Positions 26,401 to 63,247 of a DNA stretch of 64,000 nt are shown piece by piece. The notes under the pieces are model-generated. The model saw nothing but the letters and a program-made list of their open reading frames with translations. It was not told the DNA's origin and did not search any database. Position numbers and translations under genes: made by a program. The stretch comes from Carettochelys insculpta (Eukaryota > Chordata > Testudines > Carettochelyidae). Each line of letters starts with the position of its first letter. Position 1 is the first letter of the stretch. The stretch is from the NCBI RefSeq assembly GCF_033958435.1, contig NC_134137.1:220389501-220453500 (forward strand), written 5' to 3'.

Positions 26401-26544
26401 TACACCCTTCCAAGAGTTTGCATGTGTGGATAGAACTTGAGTTACAGTCAGCATTTGAGATATCTAACTTGTCTCTGCAGGAAAAACCAGACAAGAAGAG
26501 AAGCTCTCTGCCACCTCCTATAGATGGATACTGAATGAGTCAAA

Positions 26545-27213
26545 GGGTGCGTCTACACTAGCTGGCTACGTCAAAGTAGCCAGCACAATGTCGAAATAGC
26601 ATGCGCTGTGTGCTATTTCGATGTTAGGTGGCTAGACATCGAAATCGCTATTCCCATCTGAAGATGGGAATAGTGCCCTACTTCGACGTTGAACGTCGAA
26701 GTAGGGTGTGTGTAGATGATCTGCATCCCATTACTTTGAAATAGTGGGGTCCTCCATGGCGGCCATCAGCTGAGGGGTTGAGAGACGCTCTGTTCAGCCC
26801 CTTTGGCGCTCTATGGTCACCGTGCGCAGCAGCCCTTATTCCAGGGCTTCTGGCTGCTGCTGCTGCTGCTACTGCAGCTGGGGGTCCATGCTGCATTCAC
26901 AGGGTCTGCAATCGGTTGTCAGCTCTGTGGATCTCGTGCTGTGCAGGCCGAGTGTGTCTGGGAGGGGCCCTTTAAGGGAGCAGCTTGGGGCTGTGCTGGC
27001 CCCTTATTTCGACAGGGAGCGCTTGTGTGTGTGGACGCTCTGCATTTCCTTCCAGGGTGGCTCCTTTCGACGTTCTCCGTCGCTACTTTGACGCTGAACG
27101 TCGACGGCACCAGCCCTGGAGGACGTGTAGACAGTACGCGTTGAAGTAACTATGTCGATGTTCTTACGTCGAAATAGGCTACTTCGACGTAGTGTGCTAG
27201 TGTAGACGTAGCC
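26545..27213. mobile_element. 669-bp inverted-repeat DNA transposon (non-autonomous)
   Basis: The left end is GGGTGCGTCTACACTAGC and the reverse complement of the right end is GGCTACGTCTACACTAGC. It is flanked by AAA on both sides (26542-26544 and 27214-27216), a 3-bp target duplication. Both arms contain TACTTCGACGT/ACGTCGAAGTA-type blocks. The core (about 26740-27060) is GC-rich and has no transposase-like frame. Confidence 0.85.
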
Positions 27214-27216
27214 AAA

Positions 27217-28580
27217 GACTCGTTTGACTTCTTTAATCCTGGAGGAAGATGGGCAGAAAGAAAGACCTTGTTGGCACAAGATCTCAACCCTGAAGTATAC
27301 ATAGAAAAGAGGTCAAGGCAGGTAGAACCCCAGAGTAAGCTGATTGTGGGAGGATGAGGAGGGGGCCCTGAAGGCCCAGGTAGGAGGCACTGTACAGCAA
27401 GTGGGAGCAGAGGAGATTAAGGACTGTCAGCAGGTGGTTAAGGCAAATGCTCATTTTGGACTATGAGAATAGGGGCAAATGCCCTCACTGACCCTCAGAA
27501 TCATCAGACACTTGTGTCTCTTAAGTCTCTGTCCTACAGTAGAAACTCTCCCACCTCCACTAGCAATTGACCCCTACTTAAAACAAAAGACCTCCAGTAA
27601 CATGGGACCAGGTGGACTTTCAGAGAAGCTGAATCACTGTTTGGCTTGTGAACAAAACCTGCCTATGTAAGACTTCAGGGGAGGAAAATCTGCTCATTCC
27701 TAGCGTTTCTAAGTTATTCCTGCCTTCTCCTCCCCTCGGACTGTGTGATGGCATTCAGAATTTATCAGTATTTATCCTAGGAAGTGCCTTGACAGGGCCT
27801 CAGGCTTTGCTCCTGTTACCACCAGTCTGTACTGTTGGCCTCGCAAGTAAAGGAAAAAATAAAACTATGCAGAAGTGGCAATAAGAGATTATTACCACTG
27901 TGAATTTTCTCCCGTTAACGGCTTTGGCTCCCCCAGCTATTGCAAGGCATCAAACTAAGCAGCGACACAACAGTTTGCACATTGGTAACACCACCCATCC
28001 AAATGTTTTATACAAATGTAAATATTCCTGTGCCTGCTCCCCTGTGAAAGGGCACCTACAGTTGATTACCCCATTTTGTAAGGACTACATGAAAAATAGA
28101 AAGTAGAGCTGGTAAAACTCAGACCTTCTGGTTCACAGGGAATCCTGACATTTAGAAGTCTAATTGTACTTTCATTCAGAACAAAATCAAAGGTGTCAAA
28201 CTTCTCCATGAACAGGAAATTTGCTAAAATGTTCAGGGTGTTTCCAAAACAGCATATGTTGCCCAGATCCCAGCAGCTTCTGACTACAACTGAAAAGCAG
28301 CCCTGAAGCTGAAAAGAACCATACCAGTTTCAGTCAGCAGCTGCCAGAACAGAACTTGCCATGGTAATGCCCCACTTCCAGGGCAGCCGGCAGCCTTGTG
28401 AAGCCCAGGCTTTCTAGCAGCCCGGTAGGCAAATGGGCAGGAAATGGGTAGATTTGCAACAGACACTTGCATATGATTTATCATGTCAGCCAAACCCATT
28501 TTAGGTTTGACAAATCAGCATTTTTCAGAGAAACCCCATTTCTCTGGAAAATTCTCAACCAGTTCCAACAGTAGGATTAA
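27217..28580. other. Intergenic, nothing recognised
   Basis: Only an AT-rich dispersed-repeat-like patch around 28120-28200 and 28500-28580 is visible. Confidence 0.4.
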
Positions 28581-28584
28581 AATG

Positions 28585-28665
28585 GCTTCTCCAAGGTCAT
28601 GCTGCAAAGTTAGTGATGAAACTCAGATTAGAGCCCAGATCTCTTGGCTAAGAGCACAGCAAGAT
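28585..28665 (-). mobile_element. MIR fragment
   Basis: TCTCCAAGGTCATGCTGCAA, GTTAGTGATGAAACTCAGAT and TAGAGCCCAGATCTC follow the antisense MIR order. Confidence 0.5.
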
Positions 28666-29023
28666 GAACTAGGGGATGGTGGTTTCTAGAACTGGCTAAC
28701 TGTTGCACTCTAACCAGTGTCTGAGGCCTGCAAGAGACCTTAAAAATACCTTGCCTCTGTAGACGTCTGCTTAAAAGCTTCCCAAGGTGACAGATTCCCT
28801 TATCCTGAGAGGTAGCTGCCACCACCCAAAACCCTCCTTTAAAGCCCGAGAAGACACAACTGGGATGTCTCCCTATGGGGTAAACCCAAGCTCACATCCT
28901 TCCCTTAGGAGAGAGCTTGATAACAAAGAAGGAGAAATTAAACTGCAATCTGACAACTAGTCTTTCAGTCTTAGGCATGAATAGTGATTTTTTTCTAGGA
29001 AAAAAGTGCTGGAACTCTGCCCT

Positions 29024-29365
29024 GCGCCCCCCAGGCTTAAACCCCCCCACGTGGCCCCAACCCACCACAGTCTTAACCCAACACCAGGCTTTAAACCCAC
29101 ACCCCCCGTGGCCCCAACTCACCACCAGGCTTTAACCCCTGACCTCGAAGGCCCCAACTTGCCACCAGTCTTAACCCCCCTCAACCTTCCCTTTGGCCAG
29201 ATTTTAACCCACCCCACCCCCTGCCTCGAGGCCCCCACCCACCGCAGCCTTAGCCCCCCCACCCCCTGTGGCCCCAACCCTCCACCCGCCTGTAACTCCC
29301 CCCATGGCCCTAAACCACCCCCAGCCTTTAACCCCCCTAACTGCCCGCCCCCCACCCCCAAGCCC
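29024..29365. repeat. C-rich minisatellite
   Basis: There are about eight degenerate units of the form GTGGCCCCAACCCACCAC followed by CAGGCTTTAACCCCC, with spacing varying between about 30 and 60 bp. The frames it keeps open on both strands (Pro/His-rich or Gly-rich) are not evidence of coding. Confidence 0.8.
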
Positions 29366-29369
29366 AGGA

Positions 29370-30980
29370 TTCGCTAACATTTCAAAAGGAGCACCACATG
29401 ATGCTGCTCCCTCGCTGGCCACCATGTTCCTTTCCGCACAGCTGCGCGGCTCCCCCAAGCCCTCCAGTTCCCCCACATTCAGCATGTCGGGGCAGCTCCC
29501 TGGCCTGCCACACGGAAAGAGCAGGGATCAATTTAAATGGTCTGATGGCTGGCGCTGGCCAATAAACTGATTAAACTGAGCCCTGCTCTTCCATCCTCAG
29601 GCAGGGAGCTGGAGGCCGAGTGGTGGCAGCGGTGGGAGATGCAACTGGCTGCTTGAAGAGCCATTTGCAGCTCAGAGCTGCCCAGACACCTTTGAAAAAT
29701 GGTGGCCCCAGGGGAAAAAAGGTGGGCAGAAAGCAGTTCTGTTGCATTCTACCAGAAAAAAAGCCCTGGGCACAAATATACCTCTAGGACACAGGAATCA
29801 AACCTTAAAAAGCGATTTATTAACAGAACAAACGATAAAGTACACACAGAAAGTGATAAAGCATCCTTGGCTGCTAGGTGTTACAGAGCTACTTTAAAAA
29901 AAGGGTGGGTAAAAGCATAGAGAATTACTTCCCTGGGATTCAGTTTAGAAGTTACAGCGTACAGGGCTACAACAGCCAGCCTGAGAAGTCCTGCACCAGA
30001 CCCAAAATAAAGAGTAACCTGATGGTGTCTGACTAAACATCTCTTTTCTACTTACATATCTGTATGCCCAGGTCATGTTGTGACCTGGATATTTACTGGA
30101 TTCATTAAGGCCTACTTAGTCTTAAAGCAGCTCTGTCTCTCTCCTTGGGCCAGACGACAGAAAGACCCCCCCAGAAGGCAACTGCTTCAATTAAAAAAAT
30201 CCCCCTTTCTCTTCCCATTAGCTCACCTGGCAGCTTGCCAGCAGAGAACCCACTTTCAGCGGGTTTAACCCTTTATAGGCATCCATGCATCACAGAGGCT
30301 ATGCTGGCATTCTCTATTAAGGCATGACTGTGTGCTACGCAAGTCCTATTGGAAATGTGACCACATCAGCGTGATCTGGTCACCTGTCAGAGTGCATTAG
30401 TGGGGTCTCATTGGGGCAGTTAGAGAAGACAGTGGAGTGCTCTAGAAATCACACCTCACTGGAGTGCCAGGTAGTCAAGCCCTAACTCATTCACTAATCT
30501 ACACAGAACCTTCAATCCCAAGAACCCACAGGTGTTTCACAGGCTATGGGCTCCATGCCTGGGACCAAGCTGGTTTCAGCACAAGACCCAGGTGGGAAGC
30601 AAAGGCGTGTTCAAAACCAAGTTCAGCCTCCAGCCTTAAGCTGCTCTGTCTTCCAGCCACATGGTCACTGGAAAAGCCAGATTGCAGGGCCAGTGTTTTA
30701 AACCCATTTTGCCCTGCTGGAGCTGACTGCACAAGCTACAAGGCAGTATCAAATCAGGAACAATATATGTTTTAATGTCTTCAGGCTGTCATAGACCTGC
30801 AGGCACACCAACAGAGATGGCTTTGGGGCTGTTGCACAAAGGGACAGAGAGGAGCTCAGTGCTAGACAAACAGGGATCCATCCAGAGAGCAGAACGAGGT
30901 CATTTCAATGAGGTTGGCAAGAGGAAACCCTGAGCAGCTCTGGAAAAAAAGGAGGCTATGGCCTGGTGGGTGGGACACTG
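29370..30980. other. Intergenic, nothing recognised
   Basis: Short frames only. Confidence 0.4.
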
Positions 30981-30984
30981 CCTT

Positions 30985-31150
30985 GCGAATCAGGAGTCCT
31001 GGGCAATGTTTCTGACTATGCCACTTGCCTGCTGTCTGACCCTCAGCAAAGCATTTCCTGTTGCCGTGCCTTAGCTTCCCCATTTGTAAAAACAGGGATA
31101 ATGCTATTGTCCTCCTTTCTGAAGTGCTTTGAGATTGGAGTAGGATCCCC
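30985..31150 (+). mobile_element. MIR/CORE-SINE copy
   Basis: GAATCAGGAGTCCTGGGCAA, GACTATGCCACTTGCCTGCT, TTAGCTTCCCCATTTGTAAA, AACAGGGATAATGC and GAAGTGCTTTGAGATTGG follow a MIR from 5' half to 3' end. Confidence 0.75.
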
Positions 31151-31295
31151 TCATGGAACAGTCAGCCTTCTCCGGAGGATTAGCTCCTCCCACGCATTTC
31201 CCTCTCTGGTAGCATCTCAGCCCGCCATCTCTTCCATCCTGAAGCCCCTCTCATGCCCACAGCTGCAGATTGCCATTTGTGGCTTGGCTCCTAGC

Positions 31296-31490
31296 AGGGT
31301 TCCCTCTAGTTTTTTTCCACACCTGGGTGGAATAAATTTTGTTAGTTGCACCAAGGCATGTGTGGATGTGCACCACCAATAGAAACACATGCTGCCAGCT
31401 GCGGGTGGCTGTGGGTGCTCTGCTAATCAGCTGGGCAGCATCTGAATCTCTCCTGGGTGGCCACCCAACTCCTCAACTTACACAGAACAT
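31296..31490 (-). repeat. Dispersed repeat, copy 3 of 3 (inverted)
   Basis: It begins GGGTTCCCTCTAGTTTTTTT and contains GGAATAAATTTTGTTAGTTG, GGATGTGCACCACC and CTGAATCTCTCCTGGGTGGC. It is the reverse complement of the copies at 4066 and 18122. Confidence 0.65.
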
Positions 31491-31890
31491 GGCTGTACGG
31501 CCACATCACTAAGGCCCTCCAGAGTCAAGCAAAGTTAATGCCCTTCCAAGCCAGCTACCTCTCCAATGCCCTGCACCTCTTCCCACTGACTGGTTGGAAA
31601 ATCCAGGCCCACCTTTACACTGGATTCTAGCCCAGGGACCCTCTAACACACAGCTAATATCTGTACTGTAAGCTCCTCCCTTGTAGCCCCTGCTCACAAC
31701 TCCTGGCCTTTACACAGGCCCCATCTGTTCCTGCTCAGCTGAGCCCACTTCCACTTGGTGACCAGCTCCCTATCTCCTCCTCCAGCTGTAGCTCGTGTGG
31801 TTCATTGGCCTGCCTGGCCACTTGAGCTGTTGCAGGCCATGTGCGGGGTTGGCACCCCAGCACACAGAGCTACTGATGAAAAGCACTCTA

Positions 31891-32175
31891 TAAGGGTGCC
31901 TCTTCGCTACCCAGAAGATCGACCCACTCAAGGCCAATATTCCAGGGTTCGATTTCGCACACCTAGTAGGGATGCGAGAAATTGAACTATCGGGTTTGGC
32001 AATTGACCCCTGTACTCCTCAACATTGTGAGAAGTAAGGGAGGTTGACAGGAGCATTTCTCTGAGGATGGTCAGTTAAGTGGATTGTAGATAAGTCGACT
32101 CTAGCTATACAATTGCAGTAGCTGAAATTGCATATCTACAATCAACTTCAAGGTCTACTGTAGACCCGGCCTAAG
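31891..32175. mobile_element. MITE, copy 2 of the 23504 family
   Basis: CAGGGTTCGATTTCGCACAC, TGTGAGAAGTAAGGGAGGTT and GTAGCTGAAATTGCATATCT align with the 23504-23785 copy. The right end is TGTAGACCCGGCCTAAG. Confidence 0.7.
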
Positions 32176-32179
32176 AGGT

Positions 32180-34275
32180 AGGCGTTCTGTGCAACTCATG
32201 AGTTCATTTGACTTTGTGCAGTGGCTTCTGCAAAACGCTTATCTGGAAATTTATGAGGCTGGTATTCCTTTAAAGTCTATAACTATAGACAGCTGTAGGA
32301 GACTGAGATGATGATGATGATGATGATTTGTGTTACAGAAATACCATGAGAGGCCATGAGATCAGGACCTAATTATGCTAGATGCTGTACATACACAGCA
32401 TAAGAGGCAGTCACTGCCTCCAAAGAATTTATAATCCAAGTAGACAAAGCAGATGAAGGTGGGTGGAAGGAGACTGGATATAAATGAGAATAACAGGTGT
32501 CTCTCCAGGAAAGATATTCCTGTATAGGACCAAGAATTCTGAGTTTGACTTAATTCCATATCTTTTCCCATCCCTGCTCTGGTGTGAGGGCCTTTTCTTC
32601 TGCAGCGCCTTGCTTGTTATGCTCCATTTCAGCAAATCCCTATCTCTTCAGATGTCAATTAAAAAGTTTATCTCCCTTTCTTGTGCCTCAAATTTCTCTT
32701 CCCCTCTGCTATCTTTGTGTGGCCTAGTAACTGGCTATAACAGAACCTTACTCATTACTGTGCTATGTTCCATGGATGATTTTTTTTCCAGATTAGTGAG
32801 TTAATTGAATCAGCTGCTTAAAAAAGAATGACTTGGGCTCTCACATCACAAAATGTACTTCATTCATTCAGTTTTAATCATAACGTTTTATAGCATACTA
32901 TTGGATGCCTACTATAAGAGAGGTGCTTGTGATGGGGTAACTGAATGATTGACTCCATTCATGTTCATATTTCTCTAGGTCTTAGAATCTTGAGTTAGGT
33001 GCACATCTTCGTGATGGGCCTGATCACACGCTGCCAAAGACAATGGGTACTTTGTTGTTGATTTCATTTGGCAAAGGCTCGAGCCCTAACTGTCTCTGTA
33101 TGAAAAAAAAAAACCATATTTGACCTTTCTGGTGGAAGTTATCAGAAGGTAATCTGTCTGCTCTGCAACTGCCCAAGTGTCCTTTTGAGCTACCATTTTG
33201 AAATGTGGTAGGCTCACGGACTGCTGCCTAGGTGGGGAGGGGAAAGCATGCACTTGAAAGTGAACACTCCCAAATTGCTCTGAGGCTATGCCCGCACCAC
33301 ACGTAGAGGTTGTGACTGAAGTTCATTTGAGTACACTAGCACAATCTTTAATCTAGCAAGGGTGGCCAATCTAGAAGACATGGCAGCATGGACACTGACG
33401 AGGACTAGGAACACCAGAGTTCTAACCTTCCCCGCCCCAGCCCCGCCCTGCTGCTCCTTCACTATTTTTAGCTCACTAGTTCCATCAGAGCTAGCACAGG
33501 TATGTCTTCTTGATCTGGGAATCACAGCCCCAGCTCAAAGTGTAGCCATATCCTAAGGCTAAAGGAGATGCAGGCTCCTAATGTAAACAGAAACATTTGC
33601 TATTTGCACTGGTGGCACTTACTCTAATTTCAAACAGATAAATTCTTCTAATGCAAGTAGTGGCACTGCCTGGCTACACAAGGGTTTTGCACTAGTGAAA
33701 TTACACCAATGGCTGGAACTGGTACAAATCCCCAATATGGCCAATGCTGAAGCCCTGGCAGTGTGAAAGCTCTCCAGAGCACAGTCCTCTGTTAAACAGC
33801 GAGAAATGGGAAAGAGATCATTGGGGATTTGTTTGCCAACTGGAAGGTGTGGAAGAATAAAGAAAAGTGCACTGGAGAACTTCTCCTGTCTGCTAACCTT
33901 GTGTGCAGTTGTTTGGGGATGCGGGGCATTTGGCACAAAGGCGTGAGACAGAATAATGATGCACATGTGTGAAATGGATATATACAAAAAGAAATAACTG
34001 CTAATAAAATGTTTGTATAAGAAAAGCATTTTGGCTGTGAGATGCAGTGGCACATAACATTCAAGGGCATCCTCTGAGGTTGCAGCTGCGTTCATGTTAC
34101 CAGAGTAAGAGGTGCTGTGGGCCAGTTCTGTTGCTACCAGCTCCACAGGCAAAGGAGAAGAACTGTAAATTCAGCGGCCAGCTGGTAAGGCTTGATGCTC
34201 TCTTTGTGAATTTAATTGCCCCATCCCTCCTCCCTCCCTCCCACCACTGCCCCAAATTTAGCATAGTAATTATGT
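32180..34275 (-). other. DPT 3' UTR and immediate 3' flank, end not determined
   Basis: The 3' UTR starts at 34275 and extends to lower coordinates. Minus-strand ATTAAA hexamers occur at 34216-34211 and near 33350. Neither can be chosen from sequence alone. An open frame of 177 codons at 33619-34152 (minus) lies inside this stretch, has no recognised domain and is treated as chance. A GAT trinucleotide tract lies at 32307-32327. Confidence 0.45.
32307..32327. repeat. (GAT)n microsatellite
   Basis: About seven GAT/ATG units. Confidence 0.9.
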
Positions 34276-58560
<24,285 letters not shown>

Positions 58561-60734
58561 TCAGTCCAGCCCCCTCAACCAACATTGTAAGACCGTCCCC
58601 TGCACTGCAATGCCCTAAGCTTTGCCCAATCTAGTTTTAATTAATGGAAGGGCCTGGTGTCATGGATGTTCCTTTGGTGTCATTCAGAGTTCAGAGCTGG
58701 TGTTATAGGCTATTGTGTGCCTCTGTGCTTCCTCCCGGATACATGTGCTAATGCCATTCCCCCTGGTGACAGAAGCTCCTGATTCCACACCCTGAAACTC
58801 AGTGGCCTGGTTCTCATTTTCACGCAAGTTCTCATTTTACATTGGCAGAGTGGAGTAATAGCATCTTTGATAAAGAGGCCCCCAATGAGAGCTTTGGGCA
58901 GGATCACACACTAACAGGCATCAGTGTTCAGGAGGTTTCCTATGAAAGCCCTCTGGCTGAAATCATGACTTCACTGAAGCCAAGAGCGGAACTCTCGTTG
59001 ACTTCACTAGAGCCTAGATTTCACCCCCCATCTCTGCTTCTGCAAGAGACCAAGCACTTTCTTTCCTAGCAAGAAAAGAGTTATGATTTGAGAGGTGAGA
59101 TGGCAATGCATAAATAATTGAACCACAGACATACATATCTGTATAGGAGATGACATTAACCTGTGGAACTCATTGCTCCAGGGCATCGCTGAGAAGTCAC
59201 TTTCACATGCCTCCATCACAAGTGTCCCCAAGGTCTCCTCCTTCCATTCCTGATTCAGTGATTCATCCACATTGCCCGCTTCACTTTTAACAGCCTCACC
59301 ACTTAGCACACTTATCCCAGGAAATGCCATCAGTGGCGCAGCTATCTTAATGCTAAGCCTAGCTGGGTTGAAGGTTGTTTTTTAAAACTAGGGTACATAT
59401 GAGGAAAAGAAAGCCCATTAGTGCTTACAAAATTGTTCCCAGTCGTGGAGCTGCACTGTTACTGTAATTGCTGCAGTATGAGTTCCAATTGTTTCCATGC
59501 AAACAAGACTCAAATGCCCCCTCTCTACCCCACTGTTAACTCAGAAGCATTGTGGAAATGATGAGCGTGGCAGTGAATATATTCCATATTGTGTTCAGCA
59601 TAATTCCTGTTCACCCCAGCAGATTGACTCCCTGGGGCAGGGAGTATATGAATTTTTTAGCTCTGTATCTAAAAGCACTATATATGCTTATGGCACATTA
59701 TTTAGTAATATTTTAAACAAGAAAGCAACACTAATATGATGATTTACATCTTTAAAGTGCTAGGCAAATATTTAACCTGTTACCCCCTTTGAGGCAAAGA
59801 AATGATACCATGTTGCCAACCCTAAATAGTTATAAATCAAAAGTCAGGTGAAGATTGCCTTTACAATGTTAACTCAGCACTTCTTTTTCTTTACTCTCTG
59901 GTTTTTGAGCATTTAGGTTTCTCTGGGTGTCATATTTCCAAGCTTTTCTCTGCAACCTTGTCAACTAGAAACTGACTTTGATTAAAACGGAAGTTGAGTT
60001 TCTCATGTAATTACCTGACTCCATGAGCTGGGGATTTAAAAAAAAAATCAAATATTGCGTGATAAATAGCAGGAGCAGAAACTTTTCCTACTGATTTCCC
60101 AAGGAACTTCTCCACAGCCCCTTGTTGTAGGAGCTTGTAAAGTCCCCCAAGTAGGTAACAGTATTACAATAGGATTGTGTATGTGGAGAAACGGAGACAT
60201 TTTCTGGAGGAAGATTAAAAGACTTGCCCAGAGGGTTAAGTTTGGATTTGCTAAATGAAACTCTTGCTAAATTTACTGAACTAACACCCTGCTGCACGCT
60301 CTCTGTGCTCCGTGGACTGACTGCCAGCTCTCAGTTCATTAGCAAATAAATCAGTGTCCTTCTCGTGGAATATACAGGCTCACTAAATCACAGGCACGTC
60401 ACCTCTGCGGCAATGCATCCCAGAAGCAGTCGTACACTTTGTCCAGAAGCGGATGATGTATTGATTATAATGTACATGCTTTGCTTCTCAGAACTGATAA
60501 GGGATAAACTGTGATACTCTTTCAATGGCACCTGATCCTGCATCAATAAAGCCAAAGGAAGCTTTGCCATTAACTTCAGTGAACACAGGCTCAAGCTTAT
60601 GGAATGTGATCTTTTATATCCAAGAGACTATAGACATAGTAGGATATTAAGGCTGAGCTTTGTCTTACGTGCTTACCCTTCCAGTCTTGCCCTTAATGGG
60701 CTTCTGAAGAATCATGCTGTTGAGCCGTATTTGG

Positions 60735-61445
60735 AGCCCGGTGGCTCAGCAGCAGTATGATGGAAAGGGACCTAGGGGTTATGGTGGATGAAAGGCTGGA
60801 TATGAGTAAACAGTGTGCCCTTGTAGCCAAGAAAGCTAACGGCATACTGGGGTGCATTAGGAGGAGCATTTCGAGCAGGTCTAGAGAAGTAGTTATTCCT
60901 GTTTATTCGGCACTGGTGAGGCCACATCTGGAATATCGTGTCCAGTTTTGGGCCCCCCAGTATAAAAAGGATGTGGATTTGCTGGAGCAGATTCAGCGAA
61001 GGGCAACAAAAATTATTAAAGGTCTGGAGCACAAGACCTATGAGGACAGGCTGAGGGATTTGCGCTTGTTTAGTTTACAGAGGAGAAGACTTAGAGGTGA
61101 TTTAATAGCAGCCTTCAACTTCCTGAAGGGGAGCTCTAAAAAGGAGGGTGAGAAACTGTTCTCAGTGGTGTCAGATGGCAGAACAAGGAGTAATGGTCAG
61201 AAGTTGAAGAGGGAAAGGTGTAGGTTAGATATCAGGAAAAACTACTTCACCAGGCGGGTGGTGAAGTGTTGGAATGCGTTGCCTAGAGAGGTGGTGGATT
61301 CTCCATCCTTTGAGGTTTTTAAGCCAGCTGGACAAGGTCCTGGCTGGGATGACTTAGAAGGGGTTGATCCTGCTTGAAGCAGGGGGCTGGACTAGATGAC
61401 CTCCTGAGGTCCCTTCCAGCCCTGTGATTCTGTGTGATTCTGTGA
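60735..61445 (+). mobile_element. CR1 LINE, second lineage, 206-codon ORF2 remnant
   Basis: The open frame 60757-61377 begins [20 protein letters not shown] and includes [40 protein letters not shown] and [20 protein letters not shown]. The C-terminus and the tail (GTGATTCTGTGTGATTCTGTG) differ from the copies at 39160 and 50236, so this is another CR1 subfamily. It is 5'-truncated, missing the RT core. Confidence 0.95.
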
Positions 61446-61664
61446 AAGCTGAGAGTATGTAAGGCACTGCAGCTCAAGATGTGGAGGCAGGGGAGTGGGG
61501 AGAGTAGGGGCCTCTCCAGCTCTGCTGAGGTTATGCAACTCCTTCCTATCATCTGCTTCTGCCTTGACTTCAGAAAACCCCACCACTCATTTCCTCCAGG
61601 GCTTTTGGAATTCAGTCACACTCTTCCCTATGGCTACTAACAGGGGGTAAGCCGTGCTAGTCTA

Positions 61665-62025
61665 TACACTATCAAAACAAAAAGCAGTCAAGTAGCACTT
61701 TAAACACTAGCAAAATAGTTTATTAGGTGAGCTTTCGTGGGACAGACCCACTTCTTCAGACCATAGCCAGACCAGAACAGACTCAATATCTAAGACACAG
61801 AGAACGAAAAACAGTAATCAAGGAGGACAAATCAGAAAAAAATGATCAAGGTGAGCAAATCAGAGAGTGGGGGGCGGGGGAAGGTCAAGAATTATACTGA
61901 AGAATCTAATTGAAGAATCAGAACTTGGCTCAATCTAATTCTTGACCTTCCCCCACACCCGTCCACTCTCTGATTTGCTCACCTTGATTGTCTTTTTCTG
62001 ATTTGTCCTCTTTGCTTGCTGTTTT
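61665..62025. mobile_element. Penelope-type end with a large inverted repeat
   Basis: The left part carries AAAGCAGTCAAGTAGCACTT, TAGTTTATTAGGTGAGCTTT and CGTGGGACAGACCCACTTCT. Then about 61803-61895 (GGACAAATCAGAAAAAAATG, ATCAAGGTGAGCAAATCAGA) is inverted at about 61938-62025 (CTCTGATTTGCTCACCTTGA, CTGATTTGTCCTC). The right arm is cut by the MITE starting at 62027. Confidence 0.7.
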
Positions 62026-62026
62026 T

Positions 62027-62250
62027 GGCTGTGTCTACACGTGCCCCAAACTTCGAAATGGCCATGCAAATGGCCATTTCGAAGTTTACTAATGAAGCGC
62101 TGAAATGCATATTCAGCGCTTCATTAGCATGCGGGCGGCAGCCGCGCTTCGAAATTGACGCTCCTTGCCGCCGCGCGGCGTGTCCAGACGGGGCTCCTTT
62201 TCGAAAGGACGCCGCCTACTTCGAAGTCCCCTTATTCCCATGAGCTCATG
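62027..62250. mobile_element. Half MITE of the 63248 family
   Basis: GGCTGTGTCTACACGTGCCC, CAAACTTCGAAATGGCCATG, and AATGAAGCGCTGAAATGCAT match the left half of 63248-63567. The element stops in the core (CTTATTCCCATGAGCTCATG) and has no right end. Confidence 0.85.
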
Positions 62251-63247
62251 TAAAAACGAACCCTGCTGCCCCTTAAAACATAAATTAGGACTGCAAGGGA
62301 AATGAGCTTCTCTAGGGTGACTAACACAAATGGGAACATTTTGAAAGGGCAGTATATGAAGCAGGCAGCCCGATTCCTGCGGTTGTGTGGTGCTTCCCCA
62401 GTGCTGGTCTGCACCAAAACAGTCTTCCACAAATGGATTGCGTCTCGCTGCCAAGATACTAAGAGGCAATTCTTACATAATTGTCTTCCTCAGCCCATGA
62501 TGTGATCAGTGTTTCAGGATTGTGTGTGTGCGTGTGCTCACGCACATGTGAAAGAGAGATTGACTCAGGAACTGGAGAATCTGTTCATTTGCTATTCCCC
62601 ACTTCTACTAAAACCCTTTCTCAGAGCCCTAACCAAGGAAAAGCAGCAACAAGCTTACATTAAACTGCACTTTTTTTAGAAAACTTTGTATGTCATACCT
62701 GCAAAATAAACTGAGTTTGCTGAAGGCAGGCACAGCAGTGAGTCCATGTAATATGAAGAGGGGCAAGAGGCTAATGACCTCGTGGAAAGGCTTTCTTCTC
62801 TTGGGCAAGAGTTGTTTGGCTGGTTATTTTAAACCCGGCCATTCGGTGCAATTTGGTTCATTGCCTCCACAGTCGCTTTTCCTAAATTTTTTTTTTAAAT
62901 AATCTCTGCCACAAATAACTGAGCAGCAACTGCAGAAGACATGAACTTCACCAGATGCAGAGAAATCACCCAAACCCTTCCTTTTTTGAGGTGGAAAAGT
63001 TTTCAGCCAGAACTTTCAAGATCCCCTTCATTGTAAAGGGAACAGGATAGACTTACAATACCCTTGGCTTTCACGTCCCCAGTCAAAATACTTCACTGTG
63101 TAGCTGCCACAGTGATGACATAATGAAGTGGGTTTAGCCTATAAATTATTAGAAACTGACACTGTGCCCTGGCCCTCTTGTTACTCCAACAACCCGCCAA
63201 TGCCCACCTACCAGTCCTTAAGGGCCAGAGTCTGTTACCCTAACATT

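Noticed and set aside
1..34000. A chemokine gene (XCL1-like) expected near DPT from mammalian gene order
   Set aside because: No exon with the expected Cys pattern could be seen by eye; absence is not proven and would need a translated search.
33619..34152. 177-codon minus-strand frame just downstream of the DPT stop
   Set aside because: Sits in the 3' UTR or flank, has no recognised domain, and the host gene already explains transcription here.
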